The notes under the pieces: generated by a model | What the model saw: the letters and a program-made list of their open reading frames with translations, nothing else | What the model was told of the DNA's origin: nothing | Database searches by the model: none | Shown here: positions 1 to 7,401 of the stretch, piece after piece | Layout of the letters: every line of letters begins with the position of its first letter | Numbering within the stretch: the stretch's first letter is position 1 | Assembly: GCF_900290115.1 (NCBI RefSeq) | Contig: NZ_LT985749.1 | Span: 112,301 to 176,300 of the forward strand | From: Alistipes sp. Marseille-P5061 | GTDB taxonomy: Bacteria > Bacteroidota > Bacteroidia > Bacteroidales > Rikenellaceae | DNA length: 64,000 nt | Direction: 5' to 3' | Position numbers and translations under genes: made by a program

Positions 1-782
1 TGGTGCAGGCCACCCACTCGCTGATGGTCGGCCAGACCTTCAACATGCAGGAGTGGCGACAGGAGTGCGTACGCCTCGAACAGGAGAGCCGCGAGCGGCT
101 TCCGGCAGAGAGTTACTACACCGAGGACGAGGAGAAGGAGCGCGAGTTGCAGGCCCTGGGCATCGACGAGCAGTCACAGCAAGCCCTCGACCGGATGCAG
201 AGCGAGCGGAAGTCGTGGAGCATCAAGGGGATGATTCTGAAGGCCCTCACCGCGATCATGGAGCTCTTCTTCGCCGCCGCGGGCGTGATCCTCGACGTGC
301 TGCGGACCTTCTACCTGATTGTCCTCTCGCTGCTCGGGCCCATCGCTTTCGCCATCTCGATTTTCGACGGATTTCAAAACACCCTGGTGCAATGGTTTTC
401 CAAGTACATCTCCATCTACCTGTGGCTCCCTATCTCGGACCTCTTCTCGGCCATCATCGCCCGACTGCAAACCCTCTCGCTGCAGCACGATGCCGAGATG
501 ATGGCGCAGGACTACAACTGGTATTTTGACATGTCGAACAGCATCAACCTGATTTTCATCCTCGTGGCCATCTGCGGCTATCTCTGCATCCCTTCGATTG
601 CCTCATGGGTCGTGCAGGCCAACGGCTTCTCCTCCTACAACCGGACCATCTCGCGCGCCACGTCGCTTGTGAGCGGCGGTGCCGGCTGGATTACCGGGAA
701 GGTCTGGGCCGGGACCAAAAGCACGGTCGGAGCCGCCGGAAAGGGGTTGGCTTCCGCAGCTCGTCTAATCCTCAAAAAGTAA
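1..782 (+). CDS. traJ: Conjugative transposon protein TraJ (5' end outside window)
   Basis: This is the C-terminal part (about 260 residues) of a TraJ-family protein, the VirB6-like multi-pass inner-membrane component of the Bacteroides-type conjugation machine. The reading frame runs in from the left edge, so the true start lies off the window. Several hydrophobic segments are visible around residues 85-125, 135-155 and 180-205. It is followed after 7 bases by traK, in the traJ-K-L-M-N order typical of CTnDOT-like elements. The family call rests on gene order and the membrane pattern together with remembered TraJ sequences. Confidence 0.88.
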   Translation, partial: VQATHSLMVGQTFNMQEWRQECVRLEQESRERLPAESYYTEDEEKERELQALGIDEQSQQALDRMQSERKSWSIKGMILKALTAIMELFFAAAGVILDVLRTFYLIVLSLLGPIAFAISIFDGFQNTLVQWFSKYISIYLWLPISDLFSAIIARLQTLSLQHDAEMMAQDYNWYFDMSNSINLIFILVAICGYLCIPSIASWVVQANGFSSYNRTISRATSLVSGGAGWITGKVWAGTKSTVGAAGKGLASAARLILKK

Positions 783-789
783 TCGCATC

Positions 790-1413
790 ATGGAATTCAA
801 ATCATTGCTGAACATCGAAACCTCCTTCCGGCAGCTGCGTCTCTATGCGTTCGTCTTCGCCGGGATCTGCGCCGTGGTGACCATCACGGCCGTCAGCCTC
901 TCGTATGCCTTTGCCGAGCGACAGCGCGAGAAGATCTACGTCCTCGACAACGGGCGCTCGCTCATGGTCGCCCTCTCGCAGGACCTTGCCCAGAACCGTC
1001 CCGTCGAGGCCCGCGAGCATGTGCGCCGCTTCCACGAACTCTTCTTCTCGCTCTCGCCCGACAAGGCAGCCATCGAGTCGAACATGGAACGGGCCCTGCA
1101 GATGGCAGACAAAAGCGCTCTATCCTACTACAAGTTCCTGCAGGAGAAGGGGTTCTTCAACCGGCTGATTGCCGCCAACGTCTCGCAGATGGTCCATGTG
1201 GACAGCATCCGCTGCAACTTCGACCGCTATCCCTACGAAGCCACGACCTATGCCCGGCAGCGCATCATGCGCGAGAACACGATCACCGAGCGGTCGCTCG
1301 TCACGACCTGCCGACTGGTCAACGTCTCCCGCTCGGACAACAACCCGCAGGGGTTTCTGGTCGAGGATCTGATGATTGTCGAAAATAAGGACCTGCAGAC
1401 CTATGACCGTTAA
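790..1413 (+). CDS. traK: Conjugative transposon protein TraK
   Basis: TraK is the VirB8-like inner-membrane protein of the Bacteroides mating apparatus. The 207-residue length is usual for the family. There is one transmembrane segment near residues 17-41 preceded by a short cytoplasmic tail, and the rest is predicted periplasmic, as in VirB8 proteins. The N-terminal stretch MEFKSLLNIETSFRQLR is characteristic. The gene follows traJ by 7 bases, and its last 11 bases overlap the start of traL, so translation is probably coupled. Confidence 0.92.
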   Translation: MEFKSLLNIETSFRQLRLYAFVFAGICAVVTITAVSLSYAFAERQREKIYVLDNGRSLMVALSQDLAQNRPVEAREHVRRFHELFFSLSPDKAAIESNMERALQMADKSALSYYKFLQEKGFFNRLIAANVSQMVHVDSIRCNFDRYPYEATTYARQRIMRENTITERSLVTTCRLVNVSRSDNNPQGFLVEDLMIVENKDLQTYDR

Positions 1414-1621
1414 AGCACTTATCCAAAGCCGCGTGCGCTGGCTGCGCCGTCGTATCCGTCGCTGGCACGACCAACTCTCGCCCCGAACCCGGCGGTGCAT
1501 CCTCCTGGGGATGTTTCTGCTGCTGGTCGGGCTCTACGGGCTGCTGCTCTTCGGCCCTGCACCGCAATTCGACTTCGGGAGGATGGCACCTCCCTCTTTG
1601 GAAAATCTGAAACTTCGATAA
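1403..1621 (+). CDS. traL: Conjugative transposon protein TraL (small membrane protein)
   Basis: This 72-residue protein has a very basic N-terminus and one hydrophobic segment around residues 40-58, matching TraL (DUF3989-type) small inner-membrane proteins, which always sit between traK and traM. The ATG at 1403 is chosen over an upstream in-frame ATG at 1376 because it gives only an 11-base overlap with traK and the usual MTVKALIQ-like start. It is somewhat short for the family. Its precise role in mating-pair formation is not established. Confidence 0.8.
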   Translation: MTVKALIQSRVRWLRRRIRRWHDQLSPRTRRCILLGMFLLLVGLYGLLLFGPAPQFDFGRMAPPSLENLKLR

Positions 1622-1623
1622 CC

Positions 1624-2826
1624 ATGGAAGAGAGACAAAAAAACACATCGACGCCCGATTCTGCTGCGGCATTCGAGCGTCAGCGAAAAAGAAAAGTCGT
1701 CCTGATGGCCGCAGTCGGAAGTTGCCTGGTCATCGCATTCATCTGGTTCCTCTTCAAACCCGCGCCCACGATCGGCGAAGGGCAGGCAGGGATCAACACC
1801 ACGCTGCCCGACGGCAAGGCCCCGAAGATTGAGGGCGACAAGCGCAAGGCCGCGGAGCGCGTGGCCAGCGAGGAGCAGTCCCGCAACCGGATGATGACCC
1901 TCGGGAACAACTCCTTCTCGCTGCTCGATGAGGAGCTTCGCAACACGGAGCCGCAGTCTCCGACCGATGATCCCGTGCGCCGGGCTGCCGAGGCAAACCG
2001 CGCCATGCAGCAGCAGGCCCGACAATTCTACGCCGCGCCGCCGCGCAATGCCGAAGTCGAAGAGCTTCGCGAGCAGGTGGCCTCCCTGCAGCAGCAACTC
2101 GACATCGAGCGGCAGCAGCCCGACCCGATGGAGGTGGCCGAGGAGCAGTACCGCCTCGCACAGCGCTACCTCGGAGGCCGAACGGAGGTTTCAAGCGAGG
2201 CCGACGGCGCGAAATCCTCGGGACGTTTCAGCGTCATGCGACCCGTCCGCGAGGGCGATGTCCGGGCTTCGACCCTCAATCCGCGGATCGACTCCGCGCG
2301 GGAGCGCAACATCGGGTTTTTGACGGCCGCGGGCGTTCTTCCGGTAGATACGGCTCCGACCATCCGGGCCTGCATCGCGCAGACACAGGTCGTGCGTGTG
2401 GGCTCGACAATCGCCCTCCGACTGCTGGAACCGGTACGCATCGACGGCGAGGTGATCCCCCGCAATACGCCGCTCTACGGCGCCGTCTCCGTAACGACCG
2501 ACCGGCTGCGGGTGACGGTAACCTCCATCGAATACCGGGGACGCATCTTCCAGGTGCAGGCAGAGGCGTATGATCTCGACGGCCAGCCGGGAATCAACGT
2601 CCCCAACTCCCGCGAACGGACAGCCCTCAAGGAGGCGCTGGCATCCGTGGGGCAGACGGCCGGGACGAGCGTGAACATCACCCACTCGGCCGGGCAGCAG
2701 GTCCTCGCAGAGCTGGCACGGGGCGGGGTTCAGGCATCCTCCCGCTACCTCTCCGAGAAACTCCGCGAGGTGCGCATCACCCTCAAGGCCAACCACCAGA
2801 TTCTGTTAATCTCCAAAGAAAACTAA
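1624..2826 (+). CDS. traM: Conjugative transposon protein TraM
   Basis: TraM is the VirB10-like component that spans the envelope in Bacteroides conjugation machines. The start at 1624 (MEERQKNTST) gives 400 residues and places the gene 2 bases after traL; a longer in-frame start at 1495 lies inside traL and is not used. A single transmembrane helix lies near residues 24-44. It is followed by a long charged, Gln-rich, probably coiled-coil region (about 60-200) and a conserved C-terminal beta-rich domain (about 250-400). Confidence 0.9.
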   Translation: MEERQKNTSTPDSAAAFERQRKRKVVLMAAVGSCLVIAFIWFLFKPAPTIGEGQAGINTTLPDGKAPKIEGDKRKAAERVASEEQSRNRMMTLGNNSFSLLDEELRNTEPQSPTDDPVRRAAEANRAMQQQARQFYAAPPRNAEVEELREQVASLQQQLDIERQQPDPMEVAEEQYRLAQRYLGGRTEVSSEADGAKSSGRFSVMRPVREGDVRASTLNPRIDSARERNIGFLTAAGVLPVDTAPTIRACIAQTQVVRVGSTIALRLLEPVRIDGEVIPRNTPLYGAVSVTTDRLRVTVTSIEYRGRIFQVQAEAYDLDGQPGINVPNSRERTALKEALASVGQTAGTSVNITHSAGQQVLAELARGGVQASSRYLSEKLREVRITLKANHQILLISKEN

Positions 2827-2837
2827 ACGACAACACC

Positions 2838-3728
2838 ATGAAACGAGACCTCATTTATCTGACTCTTCTGGCCGCTCTTTTTGCCGCGGCCAAAGTCATG
2901 GCCCAAAACGACGGAACCTCGTCCCGGCAGGGGCTCACGCCCCGCACCATCGAGGTGGGATTTACGAAGACCGTGCATATCCTCTTTCCGGCGCCCGTAA
3001 CCTACATCGACATCGGCTCGATGGCCATCATCGCCGGGAAGGCCGACGGCGCGGAAAATGTCGTGCGGGTGAAGGCCGCCGTGCGCGACTTTGCGGAGGA
3101 GACCAACCTCACGGTAATTACCGAGGACGGCGGATTCTACACCTTCGATGCCCGGTATGCCGAGAACCCCTCCACGTCGACCATCGAGATTGCGGCCGCG
3201 GAGACCCCGGCGACACAGCCTGCGTCAGCCTCAGAAACGACCCGTGCGGACGAGGGGCGCGTACTGCTCCGCGAGATTGGACGGGAACGTCCTGCCACGG
3301 TGAAGCGCGTGTTGAGCGACATCTACCGCCAGAACCGCGCGGACGTAAAGGGAATCCACACCCGAAAATACGGCGTGGAGGTCGAGGTGCGGGGAATCTA
3401 CGTCCACAACGACGTAATCTACCTCCATGTGCAGATTGCCAACAACACGAACATCTCCTTCGAGGTGGACTATCGCCGCTTTGTCGTCGCGGACCGCAAA
3501 GCGGCCAAACGCACGGCTCAACAGCAGCGCATCATCGAACCGCTGCGGGTCTGCAACGACCCCTCGATTGTGCGCGGGCACCAGCGCCAGCGCATCGTCT
3601 TCGCTCTTCCGAAGCTGACACTCGAGGAGGACAAGATTCTCCTGCTGGAGATCGCCGAGAAGGACGGAGCTCGCCATCAATGTCTCGAAATTTCGAGCAA
3701 GGAGCTGCTCGGGGCAAAGGCATTGTAA
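2838..3728 (+). CDS. traN: Conjugative transposon protein TraN (DUF4138, VirB9-like)
   Basis: TraN is the secreted VirB9-like partner of TraM in the outer-membrane part of the Bacteroides mating channel. The 296-residue protein begins with a signal peptide ending near residue 22 (VMAQ) and has the paired beta domains of DUF4138. It is the last gene of the tra run. In CTnDOT-like elements traO, traP and traQ normally follow, but here a perfect hairpin and an unrelated fic gene come next, so the operon appears cut short or rearranged at this point. Confidence 0.92.
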   Translation: MKRDLIYLTLLAALFAAAKVMAQNDGTSSRQGLTPRTIEVGFTKTVHILFPAPVTYIDIGSMAIIAGKADGAENVVRVKAAVRDFAEETNLTVITEDGGFYTFDARYAENPSTSTIEIAAAETPATQPASASETTRADEGRVLLREIGRERPATVKRVLSDIYRQNRADVKGIHTRKYGVEVEVRGIYVHNDVIYLHVQIANNTNISFEVDYRRFVVADRKAAKRTAQQQRIIEPLRVCNDPSIVRGHQRQRIVFALPKLTLEEDKILLLEIAEKDGARHQCLEISSKELLGAKAL

Positions 3729-3761
3729 GGATTGCAAGAAATAATAAACCTTATGTAGCAG

Positions 3762-3795
3762 GTAGGTCGCTAATTTCTTTAGCGACCTACTCGCT
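3762..3795 (+). terminator. Hairpin terminator after traN
   Basis: An 11-bp perfect inverted repeat (GTAGGTCGCTA at 3762-3772 and its complement at 3780-3790) with a 7-base loop is followed by a T-rich run. It lies 34 bases after the traN stop and probably ends the tra transcript. Confidence 0.7.
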
Positions 3796-3907
3796 ATTTT
3801 TATATCCACTCAACAAATTGGGAACCACTTATCCCAACACGCGATTATCGCGTGAACCAGATTTTCACACAGACTAAACCTTCAAAGCACATTTCAAAAA
3901 ACAAGCA

Positions 3908-3954
3908 AAAAGGTTGTACATATACAACCTTTTCCAAGAATTATGTTATCTTTG
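3908..3954 (+). promoter_or_regulatory. fic promoter with palindromic operator
   Basis: A TATCTTTG box at 3947-3954 matches the Bacteroidota -7 consensus TAnnTTTG. A perfect 11-bp inverted repeat (AAAAGGTTGTA at 3908-3918, complement at 3923-3933, 4-base spacer) sits where the -33 element would be, which suits a repressor site. Transcription would begin near 3960, ruling out the in-frame ATG at 3943 as the fic start. Confidence 0.6.
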
Positions 3955-3981
3955 CAATATGGTTGGAAAATAGATGTCCGT

Positions 3982-5049
3982 ATGAAATATCTTAACATAA
4001 AAAAGGCTCTTGCAGCATGGCAGAATTTGCAACCACTGTTAGAAAAGGATAAAGAACGGCTTAGCCGACGTTTTACAGTGGATTTCAATTACAACAGCAA
4101 CCACATTGAGGGTAACACGTTAACTTATGGACAGACAGAAATTCTGCTGCTTTTCGGCAAAGTGATTGGGGAGGCAGACGTGCGTGACGTACAAGAAATG
4201 ACCGCTAGTAACGTAGGCCTGCGAATGATGACGGAAGAGGCTACGGTGAAGGGAGTGCCATTGACACAGAATTTTATCCGGACATTACATAAAACCATAT
4301 TACGAGAAGATTATACTGTTTATCGTAATTTGCCTGGCGGCATGCAAACAAGTTATGTAATTCATGCCGGCCAGTATAAGACACGACCGAACAGTGTTAT
4401 TACACGGTATGGGGACAGATTCGAATATGCTTCACCCGAGGAGACTCCTGGATTAATGGGAGATCTGGTGGATTGGTATAATGCCGCGGAGAAAGAGGGG
4501 AAATTATCTCCAGTAGAGTTGGCCGCGCTGTTTCACTATCGTTATATACGCATTCATCCATTCGAGGACGGCAACGGTCGTATTGCACGACTGATGGTGA
4601 ACTACATTCTGACTCGCCATGACTATCCGATGATTGTAGTACGCAGTCGTAAAAAAAGTGAGTATTTAGACGCTTTACACCAAACTGATATGGAGGTTGG
4701 CCCTGTCCCCAGTGATGGAGCCCATGCAGACATCAAGGACATCCACCCTTTTTTGAAATATTTCAATGATCTGGTAGCTACGGAAATATATAATGATGTA
4801 TTGTTTGTAAGCGAGCAAAATGAAAATGTATGGTGGTATGATGGGGAACGGATTGCCTTCCGAACCCCCAATTATACGAAAATTCTGAACGCTATGCGAA
4901 CACAGCCAACATTAACATTGGCAGACATGAAAGAGGAAACAGGTATTAGTGTGACGGCTATACAGAAACTGCTGGATCAGTTGATTTCCAAAAAATATGT
5001 GGAGCGTGGCGAGAAGGAAGGAAGCTGGAGAGTATTTGTAACACAATAA
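3982..5049 (+). CDS. Fic family protein with C-terminal winged-helix domain
   Basis: Fic enzymes transfer AMP or a related group from a nucleotide to hydroxyl side chains of target proteins. The core motif HPFEDGNGR is intact at about residues 192-200. An N-terminal inhibitory motif of the S-x-x-x-E-G type (SNHIEG, residues 39-44) suggests a self-inhibited class II Fic protein. The last 55 residues (LADMKEETGISVTAIQKLL region) look like a winged helix-turn-helix, so the protein may bind DNA. The start at 3982 (355 residues) is preferred because the -7 box overlaps the upstream ATG. It stands alone between two terminators in AT-rich DNA and may control its own promoter, which carries an 11-bp palindrome. 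The target is unknown. Confidence 0.9.
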   Translation: MKYLNIKKALAAWQNLQPLLEKDKERLSRRFTVDFNYNSNHIEGNTLTYGQTEILLLFGKVIGEADVRDVQEMTASNVGLRMMTEEATVKGVPLTQNFIRTLHKTILREDYTVYRNLPGGMQTSYVIHAGQYKTRPNSVITRYGDRFEYASPEETPGLMGDLVDWYNAAEKEGKLSPVELAALFHYRYIRIHPFEDGNGRIARLMVNYILTRHDYPMIVVRSRKKSEYLDALHQTDMEVGPVPSDGAHADIKDIHPFLKYFNDLVATEIYNDVLFVSEQNENVWWYDGERIAFRTPNYTKILNAMRTQPTLTLADMKEETGISVTAIQKLLDQLISKKYVERGEKEGSWRVFVTQ

Positions 5050-5094
5050 TTCAGAATAAACGTTTTTGCAACGGATTAATTTCTAAAAGTTACT

Positions 5095-5129
5095 AGTCTA
5101 CAAATCTAAAAAATCTGTAGACTTTTTTA
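5095..5129 (+). terminator. Terminator after fic
   Basis: An 8-bp stem (AGTCTACA at 5095-5102 with TGTAGACT at 5116-5123) is followed by a run of T. It lies about 45 bases after the fic stop. Confidence 0.75.
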
Positions 5130-5203
5130 TTTATCCCCCAGACACACTTTTGGAACAATATCATCAAAATACTCCTCACACATAATTTCCATAGCGTGAT
5201 TTG

Positions 5204-5812
5204 TTATTTGGTTCGACAATAAGTCATGGTTCCATAAGGTTTCTTGCGTTGAATTTCTATCAGCAAGCCCCGTTGGACCAGTGAGGCGCAGGTCTCCCGG
5301 ACGAAGTGCACACACGGCGAATCGAACGAACAGCCCAGCGGTGCGCGAACAGTGTGCACCATCAGTTGCCGCACCAGTTCTTCAAGGACCTCATCCCGAA
5401 GGTGGTATTTCGATGGATCCGAGGTGCGGAAAGCCTCAAGAAAAAATTGTTCGGAATAGTGCTGTCGGTAGTAGGCCAACTCCTCTTCGACGGTAAAGTC
5501 ATAGAGCCGGTCGTAGCGGTCCGTTGTCTGATATTGAAACGAAGTTCCCGGTCGCAGAACTCTTTCGACAAGGGCGATATGCGGTTCCTCGATCGGGCCG
5601 GAAAGCTCTGTCGGGTGGCAGTAGAGACAGGTCGTTCCCAACTGGAAGGAGGGACAACCCGGTGGGTTCTCCAGGATCGTAAAGCCGGCACGCGAGAAGA
5701 GCGCGCGGATCTCCGTGTAGAATCGGTCGTGCTGTTCGTGCGACATGCGTCCGTCGTTATAATCCGCCTCGATGCGGAAGTAGACGTCATAGATTGGATG
5801 GGTGGTTTTCAT
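5204..5812 (-). CDS. Hypothetical ICE protein, 202 residues
   Basis: I do not recognise a domain in this protein. It is soluble-looking, rich in Tyr, His and Arg, with several Cys (FQLGTTCLYCHP near residue 75; two more Cys in the C-terminal third) but no clear zinc-binding spacing. The start at 5812 gives MKTTHPIYDVYFRIEADYND. It is the last gene of the leftward group behind the ArdC-like gene, separated from it by 64 bases that contain a GC-rich hairpin (5829-5850). Coding status is supported by its GC-rich codon pattern and conserved position; the function is unknown. Confidence 0.75.
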   Translation of the reverse strand: MKTTHPIYDVYFRIEADYNDGRMSHEQHDRFYTEIRALFSRAGFTILENPPGCPSFQLGTTCLYCHPTELSGPIEEPHIALVERVLRPGTSFQYQTTDRYDRLYDFTVEEELAYYRQHYSEQFFLEAFRTSDPSKYHLRDEVLEELVRQLMVHTVRAPLGCSFDSPCVHFVRETCASLVQRGLLIEIQRKKPYGTMTYCRTK

Positions 5813-5828
5813 GGTTTGAAAGGATTAA

Positions 5829-5850
5829 GCCGCAGCCCGAAGACTGCGGC
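5829..5850 (-). other. Intercistronic hairpin
   Basis: GCCGCAG at 5829-5835 pairs perfectly with CTGCGGC at 5844-5850. There is no T tract on the minus strand, so it is more likely an RNA-stability or attenuation element between two leftward genes than a full terminator. Confidence 0.45.
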
Positions 5851-5876
5851 ATGGTTCAACAATCGGCAACAAAAAT

Positions 5877-6869
5877 CTATGCAGCCGGAGCTTCAGTCTC
5901 CTCTTCTACAATTTCGTCGGCTCCAGTCTCCAAATGGTCAAAAATCAACCGGGCGGCCCGATTGACATCGACCAGAATATCGAACAGATAGGCAGGTTCC
6001 CGACGCAATTGCGTAAGCCACCCTTTGAGATAGGCGGCATTCTCCTCACGGGGCGTCGTGGCAAAGCCAGCCATGGCACCGCAAAGCGCCGAAGTCAGCT
6101 CCGCAACCAACTCTTCGCGGGCATACTCTTCGTCGCCAAAGTTGCTCCCCATCGTGCGGTTCAGACGCTCGGCATGGCCCGTGCTGTGGGCCACCTCGTG
6201 CAGCAACGTCCCGTAGAAGGCTTCGCCCTTCGGGAACTGCTCCTTGAGCGGGCAGACAACCCGATCGTGCAGGCGCGTGTAGTAAGCCCGGTCGCCGTAA
6301 CGGAGTTCGATCGGGCAGAGCCACGCCTGCTGCTCGACCATCCGGTCGATCGGCTCGCAGACCATGCCGTCGGAGTAATCCTTCCGCTCGGCACGGGCCG
6401 TCAGCGCCGCATAGCGTTCCGGTTGCTTCTCTTGCATATCCGTTTGGTCGAGGTTGAAGACCGAATAGTAGCGTATGATGGGAATGACCTCGTACTGTTT
6501 GCGGGTCTCCTTCGGAAGCTGGCGGTACTCCTCGAGGTCGATCTTGCGGCGGGTCTCTTTGTGGCGGATGCAAATTTTCCAGAAGTAGACCGGGAACGAC
6601 AGGGAGCCCTTGAGGATATTCAGCCCCTCCTCCTTGGCCTGCCGGAAGGTCATGAAGATTGGCGTTTGATAGTCCGCTATTCCCGAAAGGAAAAGCAGCA
6701 TCAGAATGTTCCCGGCCCGGTAGGGCGTGCCGCGCAGGTTGCGGGGAAGACCGTGCGCGAGGTCCGTGAACCACGGTTTCTGCCAATCGGTTTCGAGGTG
6801 TTCAATACGCTGGATTATCAGCTCCGTCAGTCGGGGTGCTATGGCATCTATCAGATTGTGGTTTTTCAT
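5877..6869 (-). CDS. ArdC-like antirestriction protein with zincin metallopeptidase domain
   Basis: The protein joins an N-terminal ArdC-like single-strand DNA-binding domain (about residues 5-130; features such as YRAGNILML and TFRQAKEEG) to a C-terminal zincin-like peptidase domain with the HExxH signature HEVAHSTGH (about residue 245). ArdC proteins of conjugative elements are thought to protect incoming DNA from host restriction. The start at 6869 (330 residues, MKNHNLIDAIAPRL) fits the family; longer in-frame extensions run into the neighbouring gene. It lies 19 bases after the zinc-ribbon gene, suggesting joint transcription. Confidence 0.88.
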   Translation of the reverse strand: MKNHNLIDAIAPRLTELIIQRIEHLETDWQKPWFTDLAHGLPRNLRGTPYRAGNILMLLFLSGIADYQTPIFMTFRQAKEEGLNILKGSLSFPVYFWKICIRHKETRRKIDLEEYRQLPKETRKQYEVIPIIRYYSVFNLDQTDMQEKQPERYAALTARAERKDYSDGMVCEPIDRMVEQQAWLCPIELRYGDRAYYTRLHDRVVCPLKEQFPKGEAFYGTLLHEVAHSTGHAERLNRTMGSNFGDEEYAREELVAELTSALCGAMAGFATTPREENAAYLKGWLTQLRREPAYLFDILVDVNRAARLIFDHLETGADEIVEEETEAPAA

Positions 6870-6888
6870 GCTGAAAGTTTTGAAAGGG

Positions 6889-7344
6889 TTATGATTCGAA
6901 TTGGGTAGCGAGCCGCCACACTTCAATCTTTTCTTCATTCGCCTTGGTATTCCACCAACGATTGCAGGCTTCCCGGAATGCACGGTAATCCTCTTGGGGA
7001 TTGAAGTCTTTTTGAGTAAGACCGGTCATTTTTTCCCGGTCCGCTATCACGAGCTTATTCTCCCACCATGGATTGATTATCTCTTTCATCAATTCACTTT
7101 CTCGAACCTGGCAGGTGTGGTCTTGGCAGTCATCACACCACATATCTTCACGATTATCATCTATCGAGTAAATTTGATTGGTATTACCATCAACCCATGC
7201 CTGATAGTAGACATGACGAGAACCACACTCCTCGCATCGCCACGGATTAGGACTGTTATCCGGGATGGCGGGCTGTATCATGGCAGGTTGCAGTCGGAAG
7301 AATCTGCGGTATCGGTTTCGCAATTTTTTGAGTGTCCTGTTCAT
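6889..7344 (-). CDS. Zinc-ribbon hypothetical protein, 151 residues
   Basis: Two Cys pairs, CEEC near residue 37 and CDDC near residue 70, separated by about 30 residues make a plausible zinc ribbon. The N-terminus is strongly basic. Proteins of this kind are common next to ArdC-like genes in Bacteroides ICEs, but no function is known. An internal start at about residue 22 is possible. It is read leftward, 19 bases before the ArdC-like gene and after a perfect 12-bp hairpin that separates it from parB. Confidence 0.72.
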   Translation of the reverse strand: MNRTLKKLRNRYRRFFRLQPAMIQPAIPDNSPNPWRCEECGSRHVYYQAWVDGNTNQIYSIDDNREDMWCDDCQDHTCQVRESELMKEIINPWWENKLVIADREKMTGLTQKDFNPQEDYRAFREACNRWWNTKANEEKIEVWRLATQFES

Positions 7345-7360
7345 AGTTGCAGATATGAAA

Positions 7361-7388
7361 GACGGAGCAATCGTTTGATTGCTCCGTC
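7361..7388 (-). terminator. Hairpin between parB and the zinc-ribbon gene
   Basis: A perfect 12-bp inverted repeat (GACGGAGCAATC at 7361-7372, complement at 7377-7388) with a 4-base loop lies 13 bases after the parB stop. On the minus strand only a short T run follows, so termination may be partial. Confidence 0.55.
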
Positions 7389-7401
7389 GGTTTTACTTGG
7401 A

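Noticed and set aside
3943..3981. Upstream ATG for the fic gene
   Set aside because: It precedes the -7 box at 3947-3954, so the message would start downstream of it.
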